Below, piece by piece: positions 7,116 through 16,351 of a stretch of 40,867 bases of DNA. Position numbers and translations under genes: made by a program. Source of the DNA: Bacteroidota bacterium (GTDB lineage: Bacteria; Bacteroidota; Bacteroidia; AKYH767-A; OLB10); the NCBI GenBank assembly GCA_023251535.1, contig JAHEYP010000031.1, positions 1 to 40,867 on the forward strand, read 5' to 3'. How positions within the stretch are numbered: the stretch's first letter is position 1; each line of letters opens with the position of its first letter. The notes under the pieces are model-generated. The model searched no databases and was not told where the DNA came from. It saw only the letters and a list, made by a program, of their open reading frames with translations.

Positions 7116-8486
7116 TTATTTACTTAATTCTGTAAAGTTTTTAAAGAACATCGGAATGGTTTCAATTCCTTTTAAGAAGTTAAATACTCCGTAATGTTCG
7201 TTTGGTGAGTGAATCAAATCGCTATCGAGTCCGAAGCCCATCAATACACTTTTCAGTCCTAGTTCTTTTTCAAACAAGGCTACAATAGGAATACTTCCTC
7301 CTCCTCTTGTAGGAATAGGTTTTTTACCGAATGTTGCTTCCATCGCCATACTCGCTGCTTTAAAGGCAATTGAATCTGTTGGTGTAACAACAGGCTCACC
7401 ACCGTGGTGAGGAGTCACTTTTACTTTCACTGATTTTGGCGCTAATGAATTAAAGTGATCGGCAAACAACTTCGTAATTTCATCCGACGTTTGGTTTGGC
7501 ACTAAGCGCATTGAAATTTTTGCGAAGGCTTTACTTGGCAATACAGTTTTCGCTCCTTCTCCAATGTATCCTCCCCAAATTCCGTTTAACTCGAACGTAG
7601 GACGAATGCCTGTTCGCTCTAATGTTGTATAACCCGTTTCACCATGAACATCATCGATATTTAAATCTTTTTTGTATTCATCTAAGCTGAACGGCGCTCT
7701 ATTCAACTCTTCTCTTTCTTCTTTGGTAAGCGTGAGTACTTTATCGTAAAATCCAGGAATAGTAATGTGATTATTCTCGTCTTTGCATTTAGCGATCATT
7801 TCACATAAAATCGTGATTGGGTTAGCTACCGCTCCACCATAAACTCCCGAGTGTAAATCGCGGTTCGGTCCTGTTACTTCCACTTCCACATAACTCAATC
7901 CACGCAAGCCAACATCAATAGAAGGAATATCATTCGCAATGATAGAAGTATCTGAAATCAGGATCACATCACCTTTCAATCTTTCTTTGTTTTCACGTAT
8001 CCAGTTACCTAAGTTCGAAGAGCCTACTTCCTCCTCTCCTTCGATCATGAATTTTACGTTGCAAGGCAAAGTATTGGTCTTCATCATCAATTCAAAGGCC
8101 TTTACATGCATAAACATCTGTCCTTTGTCGTCGCATGAGCCGCGAGCTACTATCAAACCATCCTTAATTACCGGCTCAAAAGGCGGCGAATCCCATAAAT
8201 CCAACGGATCGGGCGGCTGAACGTCGTAATGCCCATAAACCACCACTGTAGGAAGCTTCGGATCGATGATTTTTTCGGCATAAACGATAGGATGTCCGGG
8301 AGTAAGGCACACTTCTGACTTGTCGGCACCTGCCGCAACTAAACTTTTTTTAACAAATTCAGCATTTCTTAAAACGTCATCTTTGTACTTAGAATCAGCA
8401 CTTACAGAGGGGATTCTGAGCATTTCCATAAGCTCGGAAATGAATCTTTCTTGGTGTTGATTGATATAGTTCTTAATTTGTTCCAT
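7116..8486 (-). CDS. M20 family dipeptidase (carnosinase/PepV-like metallopeptidase)
   Basis: 456 residues, the usual length for cytosolic M20 dipeptidases; no signal peptide. Two-zinc ligands are visible in order: His86 in YGHYDVQPP, bridging Asp119 in GSCDDKGQ, the general base and ligand pair Glu152/Glu153 in EGEEEVGSS, Asp179 in LISDT, and a C-terminal His in LIHSPNEH. The dimerisation (lid) domain starts near His212 (LHSGVYGG). It should hydrolyse dipeptides or short peptides in the cytoplasm. Its promoter appears to lie in the short divergent region shared with the PKD gene (-7 at 8518-8525), and a hairpin terminator follows. Substrate specificity cannot be read from sequence. Confidence 0.9.
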   Translation of the reverse strand: MEQIKNYINQHQERFISELMEMLRIPSVSADSKYKDDVLRNAEFVKKSLVAAGADKSEVCLTPGHPIVYAEKIIDPKLPTVVVYGHYDVQPPDPLDLWDSPPFEPVIKDGLIVARGSCDDKGQMFMHVKAFELMMKTNTLPCNVKFMIEGEEEVGSSNLGNWIRENKERLKGDVILISDTSIIANDIPSIDVGLRGLSYVEVEVTGPNRDLHSGVYGGAVANPITILCEMIAKCKDENNHITIPGFYDKVLTLTKEEREELNRAPFSLDEYKKDLNIDDVHGETGYTTLERTGIRPTFELNGIWGGYIGEGAKTVLPSKAFAKISMRLVPNQTSDEITKLFADHFNSLAPKSVKVKVTPHHGGEPVVTPTDSIAFKAASMAMEATFGKKPIPTRGGGSIPIVALFEKELGLKSVLMGFGLDSDLIHSPNEHYGVFNFLKGIETIPMFFKNFTELSK

Positions 8487-8496
8487 AAAATTAAAT

Positions 8497-8504
8497 TAGC
8501 TTTG
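8497..8504 (+). promoter_or_regulatory. Candidate -7 element for the PKD/T9SS gene
   Basis: TAGCTTTG matches the Bacteroidota -7 consensus TAnnTTTG. A TTTG lies 16 bp upstream (8477-8480), a little closer than the usual -33 spacing. Transcription would start near 8509, giving a leader of about 50 bases before the ATG at 8558 and excluding an earlier start at 8513. Confidence 0.45.
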
Positions 8505-8517
8505 TTGAATAAGTGCC

Positions 8518-8525
8518 CAAATATA
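8518..8525 (-). promoter_or_regulatory. Candidate -7 element for the M20 dipeptidase gene
   Basis: The minus strand reads TATATTTG, a full match to TAnnTTTG, ending 32 bases before the dipeptidase ATG at 8486. It lies only 13 bases from the plus-strand -7, so the two promoters overlap back to back. No good -33 TTTG partner was seen. Confidence 0.4.
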
Positions 8526-8557
8526 GAATAAAGCCACTGCATTTCAGGAATAAAATC

Positions 8558-11500
8558 ATGACTCAGTTTCATAAAATTCAAGGCCTGCTGTTTGCCTTCC
8601 TCTTGCTTACTTTCGCTGCTCAGGCTCAAACCCCAGCAAACGATAATTGCGCAAACGCTCAGTTTATTTACTTAGACGAAACCGGAAATACTTGTATATC
8701 AAGCTCTAACCAATTTGCCTCGGGCGATGGGTACTCGAACGCTTGTGATGCTGCCGCTCAAATTCCTTTGCCTCCAGGCGGGCATGAGGTTTGGTTTACG
8801 TATATCGCCACAGGGCCAGTAAACACCATCACAGTGTCTCCAATTGGCGGTACGGGAATCCAGAAAGCTTCAATCACCGTAGCCAACGGAAATTGTGCGG
8901 TTGGAGGTACCAATGTTTGTAATACCGCAACCAACCCCGGCGACCCTACCTCTGCTGCCTTTTCAACAGGAACTGGGACTCAGATTTGGTTTTCGGTGAC
9001 TTCTTTGATCGCTGATGGTGATTTCTTGCTTTGCGTTAACTCTACCACAGGATTTATCTCTCCCGGTACTACCTGCAATAGCGCCGTAAATATTTGCAAT
9101 AAAGTAGATTTCAGTTCACCGGGATCTATTGTTAATAGTTCATCTGTTAGTCCTTCTTGTTTCTCTACGCCAACCAAACGCGAGCTATGGTATAAATTTA
9201 CTGTGGGCACTTCTGGTCCGTTGGAATTCACAGGTTTCCCGAATAATATCGGGGGATTTCGTTGGGCTTTATACGATATTACAGGAGGAGGATGCCCGGG
9301 AACAGAAGTAGCTTGTAATGATTTTTACGATCCTCTTCAGCCATTCGGATTATCATCTTCGGTAGCTAACTGTACTTCTAGTCCGTATTGCCCTCCCGTG
9401 AATGTAGTTTCAGGGAATACGTATGCATTGATGGTTGACGATACTAGTCAATCGGGTTCAGGATTCGACTTTAGCTGGGGACCATCAGTGAAATTATTGC
9501 CTACGGCCGATTTTTCTGTCGACAGTTCTTTAGCTTGCGGCAGCCTTACCTTAAATTTCACCAACCTCAGTACGTACAATAATTCTACATCGTACGTACT
9601 AGATTACGGCGATGCGAGCCCTGCTTTCACTGGAACAGGAGCATCGTTTACATTGCCTCAACATACCTACGGACCAGGATCTTATATTGTTAAGCTAACA
9701 CTTACGCAAGCGGGATCATGTTCTCATACTTTCTCTCGACAGATCATTGTTAATCCGAAGCCAGCAGCAACATTTACGATGAGCACCGACTCGGCATGTT
9801 ACGACGGATCGAATCCTGTATCAGTTGACTTTACTTCTTCCTTATCGTCATTCACGGCAGCTTATAACTGGGGATACCCAAGCAATACGGGAATTTTAGG
9901 AACGGGTATCGGTCAAAATACTGTATTCTGGTCGAATGCTGGAGTAATTCCTATTACATTATCGGTTACCGAAAACGGATGTGCATCAGACACTACTCGC
10001 GATACACTTCGCATCTTCAGCAATCCTTCGGCTACATTTGCTATTGCCGATTCTGGATGTACAGGAACACCAGTAAATGTTCAATATACTGGAGGAGCCG
10101 TTTCGACTGCAACTTATGCATGGACCTACGGCGGTGGGACAGTTACCAATTCAACAAATCAATCGTTTGATGTAGCATGGAACACGCCAGGCAAATACGG
10201 CATCACATTAGCGGTATTAGAAAATGGTTGCCTCTCATTCCCGTACACCGATAGCATACGTGTCTTCCAAACACCATCAATTACGGTAACACCTCCCGCA
10301 AATGTTTGTCAGGATGATACACTAACAGTTGCATCAATTGCTACCTCTGCTACTGCGGGATTAACATACACTTGGGACTTCGGAACATCAACAGTAATCT
10401 CTGGAACTCCATCAGCAGGAGGTTCAGCAGATTTCACTTGGCCTACTGCGGGACAAACTTATTGGAAAGCAACAGCAGTTTCGATAGAAGGATGTAGCTC
10501 GAATACCGATTCAGTACCAATGAATGTTCGTCCGAAACCAACATCCACTTTCACGATTGCTGATGATCAATTATGCGGTAATGATTCGACTACCGTAACT
10601 TTTACCGGATCGATTTTATCGGCGGGACCAGTGTACAATTGGAACTTCGGAACAGGCATTGCGACAGGCGCGGCAGCAGGACCAAAAACAGTGAAATTTA
10701 CTACGGCGGGCACCTACCCTATTTACCTCGTAACATCCGATAATTATTGTGTTAGCGATACTACTAGAGATACCATCACCGTGGCGAATTATCCAGTAGC
10801 TGATGCAGGGATCGACTCTACTATTTGCTCTAATATTTCCTTAACGATAGGAACAATTCCTACAGTGGGTTATACCTATTCATGGAGCCCATCTACTTAC
10901 TTATTCGGAAGTACAATTGCGAATCCTCAAGTAGTAATTCCAAATTTCGGCACTACGGATACGTTAGTACAATATATCGTTGCTACAACGGAAGGATTTT
11001 GCACATCAAAAGACACGATTTTAGTGACGGTAAAACCTTATCAGCTTGCCTACTTTACACCACCGCCTTCGCAATGTTTCGAAGGCAATGCGTTCGACTT
11101 TAAGCCGCAATATGCTGTAATTCCAGGAGCAACTTATACTTGGAGTTTCGGAGCTAACGGAACACCAGATTCATCATTCGTGGCGCAACCGCAAAACATC
11201 ACATTTAGCGCTCCAGGATGGCAAACAGTTTCTTTCTATACAACTACTGGAAAATGTCCGAGTGATGCTTATACAGATAGCGTTTATGTGAAAGCAAATC
11301 CTGTAGTAACAATCGACGCAACACCGCAAGCGGGATGTCCTCCGTTAGATGTTACCTTCAGCAATTTATCTCCTGCATTAGCGGGCTCATCAATCTTATG
11401 GGACTTTGGCAATGGCGATACATCAACAACAAATGATCCTTTGTACACTTATCAAGTAGCAGGAAATTTCAATCCTTCTTTAACAATTACATCGGCAGAT

Positions 11501-12070
11501 ACTTGTTCAACAACAGCAAATCTTTCGGGAACAATCGACATATCGCCTATTCCTGATGCTACGTTCTTAGCGACACCAAGAATAGTAACAACGTTGAATC
11601 CTGTGATCACTTTCGAAGCTGTTTTCCCTGCAACAACGTGCTACTTCGACTTTGGAGATGGTAGCGGCGACAGTTCATGTTTCACGCAACATGCTTATCA
11701 AGACACTGGACTATTTGTGGTGAATTTCTACGCGTTGAATGCAGGTGGATGTATCGATTCTGCTCAATTGACAGTTGAAGTACAAGACATGTACGTATTG
11801 AATATCCCTTCGGCATTCACACCGAACAACGATTTAATCAACGACAAATTCCAATTCTCTGTACAAGGAGTACGATCATTCGAAATGCAAGTATTTAATC
11901 GCCGCGGACAAGTAGTTTGGGAGACCACAAAAACCAACGATAGCTGGAATGGCGATTACTTAGACTCAAGCGCTGAATGTCCTACTGGTGTGTATGTTTA
12001 CCGAGTACGAACAAAAGACGTCAACAATAAAAAACATGAGATAACGGGAAGAATAACCATTATCCGATAA
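8558..12070 (+). CDS. Secreted multi-PKD-domain protein with T9SS type B (gliding motility-associated) C-terminal domain
   Basis: 1170 residues from the ATG at 8558. This start gives a clean signal peptide (MTQFHKIQGLLFAFLLLTFAAQAQ); an in-frame ATG at 8513 would precede it with a polar stretch and begins only about 5 bases after the likely transcription start. The N-terminal about 300 residues form a Cys-rich module beginning PANDNCANAQF, then comes a chain of PKD/Ig-like units (for example WDFGNGDTS...YTYQVAGNF and FDFGDGSGDSS...HAYQDTGLF). The last 85 residues are the type B sorting tail: IPSAFTPNNDLINDKF, MQVFNRRGQVVWET, WNGDY, CPTGVYVYRV, ending GRITIIR. It should be exported by type IX secretion and attached or released at the surface. 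Ligand unknown. A strong terminator follows the stop. Confidence 0.9.
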   Translation: MTQFHKIQGLLFAFLLLTFAAQAQTPANDNCANAQFIYLDETGNTCISSSNQFASGDGYSNACDAAAQIPLPPGGHEVWFTYIATGPVNTITVSPIGGTGIQKASITVANGNCAVGGTNVCNTATNPGDPTSAAFSTGTGTQIWFSVTSLIADGDFLLCVNSTTGFISPGTTCNSAVNICNKVDFSSPGSIVNSSSVSPSCFSTPTKRELWYKFTVGTSGPLEFTGFPNNIGGFRWALYDITGGGCPGTEVACNDFYDPLQPFGLSSSVANCTSSPYCPPVNVVSGNTYALMVDDTSQSGSGFDFSWGPSVKLLPTADFSVDSSLACGSLTLNFTNLSTYNNSTSYVLDYGDASPAFTGTGASFTLPQHTYGPGSYIVKLTLTQAGSCSHTFSRQIIVNPKPAATFTMSTDSACYDGSNPVSVDFTSSLSSFTAAYNWGYPSNTGILGTGIGQNTVFWSNAGVIPITLSVTENGCASDTTRDTLRIFSNPSATFAIADSGCTGTPVNVQYTGGAVSTATYAWTYGGGTVTNSTNQSFDVAWNTPGKYGITLAVLENGCLSFPYTDSIRVFQTPSITVTPPANVCQDDTLTVASIATSATAGLTYTWDFGTSTVISGTPSAGGSADFTWPTAGQTYWKATAVSIEGCSSNTDSVPMNVRPKPTSTFTIADDQLCGNDSTTVTFTGSILSAGPVYNWNFGTGIATGAAAGPKTVKFTTAGTYPIYLVTSDNYCVSDTTRDTITVANYPVADAGIDSTICSNISLTIGTIPTVGYTYSWSPSTYLFGSTIANPQVVIPNFGTTDTLVQYIVATTEGFCTSKDTILVTVKPYQLAYFTPPPSQCFEGNAFDFKPQYAVIPGATYTWSFGANGTPDSSFVAQPQNITFSAPGWQTVSFYTTTGKCPSDAYTDSVYVKANPVVTIDATPQAGCPPLDVTFSNLSPALAGSSILWDFGNGDTSTTNDPLYTYQVAGNFNPSLTITSADTCSTTANLSGTIDISPIPDATFLATPRIVTTLNPVITFEAVFPATTCYFDFGDGSGDSSCFTQHAYQDTGLFVVNFYALNAGGCIDSAQLTVEVQDMYVLNIPSAFTPNNDLINDKFQFSVQGVRSFEMQVFNRRGQVVWETTKTNDSWNGDYLDSSAECPTGVYVYRVRTKDVNNKKHEITGRITIIR

Positions 12071-12073
12071 ACG

Positions 12074-12113
12074 AAACGAGGGACCTGAAATATCAAGTCC
12101 CTCGTTTTATTTT
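12074..12113. terminator. Bidirectional terminator between convergent genes
   Basis: AAACGAGGGAC (12074-12084) pairs with GTCCCTCGTTT (12097-12107), 11 bp with a 12-base loop, followed by TTTATTTTAT on the plus strand and by A/T-rich sequence in the other direction. It serves the PKD gene and probably also the convergent lipoprotein gene. Confidence 0.85.
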
Positions 12114-12128
12114 ATGCTTACTGAAGTT

Positions 12129-12992
12129 TTACTTCAACTGAACCACAAAAGTATATCCGTTGATAGTTACTTGCGCTAGATTATCTTTTGCAGCATTCGT
12201 ATATCCGAAGTTGATATAACGCGTATATTTTCCAGAAGGAGTAAATGCTAAAGTCCCATCCGTGATGTATCTGAAATTGATGTATTTCTTCAAAGGAGAA
12301 ACTGTATTTGCCGTATAACTTGCGCCGGTGCGCGTTGTGCCACTAGAAGTACCACTAATCAAATAAACATCATCGGCCCAAATTTGCGTCGATTCCCCTT
12401 CTGACCATTCACGTGTGCGATTAGCAGTATAAGTGCTAGTCCCGCCGCCGCCGAAAGTTTGAGCATCCCAAGTGATAGAACCGTTGATAGAAATCGAATA
12501 CGTTAAATGCCCTGCATTATTTCGTCCCGTGTTCGTAACCGTTTTTGTCCCAGCAATATTATTATCATTCACATAATAGCTATCAAAAGTGATTGTATGT
12601 GAACTTCCGCTATCGCGATAAGCGCCAGTATATGTAACGATGATTTTACCGCGGCGATAATTCCCGTCGTTGCCCAAGCAATTGGATGTTCCGAAATCGA
12701 CAGTAAACGACTTAGGCGTTGAAATGGTATCAAAACTAACCGAAGCACATGAAGATAAAATGCCCTCATCACCAGCAGAACGGTAGGTAGAAACAGAACC
12801 TGTATAGGCCTGATCTGCAATATTAGCCACGTCATTGTAGGCTGCATCAGCAACTGCATTTTCGATTGAAGTGCTCGTGTCGTTGTCGGCAGAAGCCTCG
12901 TCTTTATCCTTTCTACAAGCGGAAAGGCTCACTAAACAGATGGCAGCAATAGCCAAACCTGATTTAAAATAAATGCTTTTTTTAGTCATCAT
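12129..12992 (-). CDS. Hypothetical lipoprotein, beta-rich, Ser/Thr/Gly-rich
   Basis: 287 residues. SPII signal with lipobox VSLSAC (Cys about 26) followed by RKDKDE, a charged stretch similar to surface lipoprotein export signals. After a short Ala/Asp linker (residues 30-70) the protein is a series of likely beta strands rich in Thr, Ser, Gly and Asn (for example GKIIVTYTGAYRDSG, NGSITWDAQTFGGGG, GKYTRYINFGY), ending VTINGYTFVVQLK. Two Cys in the mature part (SSCASVSF and TSNCLGND) could form a disulfide. I recognise the general type from Bacteroidota but not a characterised family. A second ATG (12989) immediately follows the first. Monocistronic. Confidence 0.7.
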   Translation of the reverse strand: MMTKKSIYFKSGLAIAAICLVSLSACRKDKDEASADNDTSTSIENAVADAAYNDVANIADQAYTGSVSTYRSAGDEGILSSCASVSFDTISTPKSFTVDFGTSNCLGNDGNYRRGKIIVTYTGAYRDSGSSHTITFDSYYVNDNNIAGTKTVTNTGRNNAGHLTYSISINGSITWDAQTFGGGGTSTYTANRTREWSEGESTQIWADDVYLISGTSSGTTRTGASYTANTVSPLKKYINFRYITDGTLAFTPSGKYTRYINFGYTNAAKDNLAQVTINGYTFVVQLK

Positions 12993-13198
12993 GCGAATTT
13001 TTACGAAAGGTTAATAGATATGTTACCCGGAAAACCGCCTCAGCAAGAAGGTTTACAATAATAGGACAACCAAGGCTTACAAAGGTTTAACGGGAAAACC
13101 ACATTTTTATTCTTTCGACCTTTTGTTATATACAGATGCGTGTTAATAAATTAAGGTTTTCACATACGAATTTGAGAGAGCACCCCGTTCCTTAGGTG

Positions 13199-13206
13199 TA
13201 ATTTTG
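13199..13206 (+). promoter_or_regulatory. Candidate -7 element for the TPR/barrel operon
   Basis: TAATTTTG, a full match to TAnnTTTG, ends 23 bases before the ATG at 13230. The nearest upstream TTTG is at 13171-13174, 24 bases away, longer than usual. Confidence 0.4.
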
Positions 13207-13229
13207 AATGTTTATACGCGCGCACTAGC

Positions 13230-16200
13230 ATGAAGAAGAAAATTCAATATCTATTAGTCATTTGCGTGCTTTGGATCAGCTCATCCAAGGCTCAGCAAAC
13301 TGAAATTTACACCGAAGCCGATCGCGATTACAAGAAAGGATATGAGCTTTTTGTAAAGGAGAAGTACGGAGCTGCACAAGACGTTTTAGATCGATTTATC
13401 AAGGAAAACAAAGGTTCCTCTCATAATCTCATCAACGCAGCATACTATTCTGCCGTTTCGTCGTACGAGCTATTCAATCCCGATGCCGAGCAGAAGCTGG
13501 TAAACTTCACCTTGAAATATCCCGAGAGCACCAAAACGCCATTGGCGTGGTTTTATCTAGGTCGCCATTACTATCGCACTAAACGATTCCCGAAAGCTTT
13601 ACCTGCCTTCGAGAAAGCCGATGTGTATTACTTAACAGGCGATGAGGTGGCTGAATATTATTTCAAAACCGGCTATTGCTATTTCTCGAAGAACGACAAT
13701 GAAAAAGCAGCGAAGAGCTTCCACGAAATCTTAGGGGTGGAATCGAAGTATCAAACTGCTGCTCAATATTATTACGGACATATTGCTTATTCGAGCAATA
13801 ATTACAAAACAGCGATGGAATATTTCCGTAAGCTGGATTCGTCGGCGACCTTCGGACCATTAGTTCCTTATTACATCACCCAGATGTATTATGAGCAAAG
13901 CAAGTTCGATGAAGTAACAAAATACGGAACGAACATTTTACAAAACGGTAATCCGCAGAATGCATCAGAGATAAACAGAATTGTTGCTGAGTCGTATTAC
14001 CGACAAGGTGATTATAAAAATGCACTTACGTATTTCAGCAACTATCAGCAAAGCGTACCCGCGATCAATCGCGATGATCGTTATTCGATTGCTTATTGCC
14101 AATACAAAAACGGAAACTATAATGAAGCGGCCGACAATTTCAAGAAGGTTGTCGACTTAGAAGATTCATTAGCACAAAACGCTTACTACCATCTTGCTGA
14201 TTGTTTCTTAAAATTAAAAGATAAACAAAGTGCGAGAAATGCTTTTCAATCGGCTGGCAAGTTAACGCATAACCCTATCATCACTGAATCGGCTCAATTC
14301 AACTATGCCAAGTTATCGTATGAATTAGGATTCCAACCTGTAGCCTTAAATGCCTTTAGAGATTTCTTAAAGAACTATCCAAATTCGAAATATGCCGATG
14401 AATCGAATGAATTAATTGCAGGACTTTACTTAACAACAAGAAACTACAAAGATGCGCTTGCAGCACTCGACAATGTTAAAGTAAAAACAACGAGAACAAA
14501 AGAAGCATATCAGAAAGTTGCTTATTACCGTGGCGTTGAATTTTACAATGATGGTGATCGTGAAAAAGCAATTTCGATGTTTGAGAAGGCTATTGTGAAT
14601 GATGTAGATCCAACGATTCGTGCCAAAGCAATGTACTGGAAAGCAGAAGCACTTTACGGACAAGAAAAATACGATGCGGCAGTAAAGCAATATCGCATTT
14701 ATGTTTTCAATCCTGCTTCGGTAAACACATCGATGTACAATTTAGCGAACTACAATTTAGGATATGCGCATTTCAAACAAGCGAATTATTCTGAAGCTCA
14801 AACTTGGTTCAGAAAATATTTAGCGAAGAAAGAAGAAACCGACAAAGCTACATACGACGATTGTTTACTGCGTACTGGAGATTGTTTCTATGTTATGCGT
14901 CAATTCGACAATGCACTACCATACTACAACGATGCCATCAGTAACAAAGCAGCATCGAGCGATTATGCATTATTCCAAAAAGGAGTGATTCAGGGAATCC
15001 AAGGTGATTTAGACGGAAAAACGTCGACGATGAATTCGTTATTAACGAACTATCCGAAATCGAAATTCAAAGCCGACGGATTATATGAAAAAGGAAAAGC
15101 GCAGATGACTCTTGGCAATACTGATAATGCAAGAACATTATTTAGTCAGTTGCTGAAGGAATTCCCGAGCAGTCAGTATGCGAAGAAAGCGCAATTGAAC
15201 ATCGGATTGTTATACTACAACAACAAGCAAGACGAAGAAGCACTTGAGAACTTCAAGAAAGTAATCAGCAATTATCCTGGATCTTCGGAAGCAGCGGAAG
15301 CATTGTCGAGCGTAAAAAATATTTATGTATCGGATGGCACTCCCGATAAATACTTCGACTATGTTAAAACTGTATCGAACGTAAGCGTAAGTGTAGAAGC
15401 ACAAGATTCGATTACATACGAAGCAGCAGAGCAACGCTACTTAGCACAGAAATTCGATGATGCATCCACTGCCTTCACTAAATATTTACAGCAATTCCCG
15501 AATGGTGCATTTAAGTTGAATGCTACGTTCTATAAATCAGAATGTGATTATCGATCAAGTAAATTCGAAGAAGCATTAACGGGGTATGAAGCGATTATTG
15601 AGCAGCCAAAAAATATCTATACCGAAAAATCATTGTTGAAGGCGGGAAATATCAATTTCAAAAACAACTTATACGAAAAATCGATTGCGCAGTTTAGCAA
15701 GTTAGAACAGATTGCCGACTTAAAAGACAATGTTGTTAATGCTCAAACGGGATTGATGCGTAGCTATTACAGAACGCAGAAATACGATCAAGCGATTACT
15801 TATGCTCAGAAGCTGATAGCAGGCGACAAAGTATCCAATGAGATCATTGCAGAAGCACACTTGACATATGGAAGATGCGCTTTAAAAACAAACGACTTTA
15901 CGACAGCGAAAAAAGAATTTACCATCACCGCTAAACAATCGGGCGAAAATGGCGCCGAATCGAGATACAACTTGGCGCTTGTAGAATACAATTCGAAAAA
16001 TTTTAAAGCATCACAAAACAAATGCTTTGATGTAATCAACCAAGTGCCATCGTATGACTTCTGGATTGGCAAGAGCTTCTTATTACTTGCCGACAACTAC
16101 ATTGCGCTAAAAGATACATTCCAAGCTAAACATACATTGCAAAGTTTGATCGACAATTTTGAAACAGACCCAAGCGACCCTGAAGACATCAAGGAAATGG

Positions 16201-16307
16201 CGATGACAAAATTGAATGAAATCATTTCTTCAGAACCCAAAGATTTAATTAAACCTGCCGAGCAACAAGAGCAGGAAACAGATCTGAACAAAGAGAAGAA
16301 AAACTAA
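13230..16307 (+). CDS. Large exported TPR-repeat protein
   Basis: 1025 residues with a Sec signal peptide (MKKKIQYLLVICVLWISSSKAQ, cleavage after KAQ, no lipobox). Almost the whole mature protein is tetratricopeptide repeats; the recurring pattern A-x-x-x-Y/F-x-x-x-A...F/Y-P-x-S-x-x-A is seen at least 20 times (FVKEKYGAAQDVLDRFI, YYRTKRFPKALPAFEKA, LFSQLLKEFPSSQYAKKAQL and so on). The end is polar (QQEQETDLNKEKKN). It is periplasmic or outer-membrane associated and probably scaffolds other envelope proteins. The stop overlaps an in-frame ATG of the next frame at 16307 (TAATG), so translation coupling with the barrel protein is possible. It resembles Bacteroidota TPR proteins called YbgF-like, but orthology is not established. 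Confidence 0.85.
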   Translation: MKKKIQYLLVICVLWISSSKAQQTEIYTEADRDYKKGYELFVKEKYGAAQDVLDRFIKENKGSSHNLINAAYYSAVSSYELFNPDAEQKLVNFTLKYPESTKTPLAWFYLGRHYYRTKRFPKALPAFEKADVYYLTGDEVAEYYFKTGYCYFSKNDNEKAAKSFHEILGVESKYQTAAQYYYGHIAYSSNNYKTAMEYFRKLDSSATFGPLVPYYITQMYYEQSKFDEVTKYGTNILQNGNPQNASEINRIVAESYYRQGDYKNALTYFSNYQQSVPAINRDDRYSIAYCQYKNGNYNEAADNFKKVVDLEDSLAQNAYYHLADCFLKLKDKQSARNAFQSAGKLTHNPIITESAQFNYAKLSYELGFQPVALNAFRDFLKNYPNSKYADESNELIAGLYLTTRNYKDALAALDNVKVKTTRTKEAYQKVAYYRGVEFYNDGDREKAISMFEKAIVNDVDPTIRAKAMYWKAEALYGQEKYDAAVKQYRIYVFNPASVNTSMYNLANYNLGYAHFKQANYSEAQTWFRKYLAKKEETDKATYDDCLLRTGDCFYVMRQFDNALPYYNDAISNKAASSDYALFQKGVIQGIQGDLDGKTSTMNSLLTNYPKSKFKADGLYEKGKAQMTLGNTDNARTLFSQLLKEFPSSQYAKKAQLNIGLLYYNNKQDEEALENFKKVISNYPGSSEAAEALSSVKNIYVSDGTPDKYFDYVKTVSNVSVSVEAQDSITYEAAEQRYLAQKFDDASTAFTKYLQQFPNGAFKLNATFYKSECDYRSSKFEEALTGYEAIIEQPKNIYTEKSLLKAGNINFKNNLYEKSIAQFSKLEQIADLKDNVVNAQTGLMRSYYRTQKYDQAITYAQKLIAGDKVSNEIIAEAHLTYGRCALKTNDFTTAKKEFTITAKQSGENGAESRYNLALVEYNSKNFKASQNKCFDVINQVPSYDFWIGKSFLLLADNYIALKDTFQAKHTLQSLIDNFETDPSDPEDIKEMAMTKLNEIISSEPKDLIKPAEQQEQETDLNKEKKN

Positions 16308-16351
16308 TGATCATTATGATTTCGTTTAAATCAATCAGAAAAAAGAAAAAC

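Noticed and set aside
14430..15434. Cys/Phe-rich antisense frames within the TPR gene
   Set aside because: Artefacts of reading A/G-rich TPR codons backwards.
16307..16351. ATG at 16307 as the certain start of the barrel gene
   Set aside because: It gives 15 basic residues before a proper signal peptide that starts at 16352; kept as a possible coupling start only.
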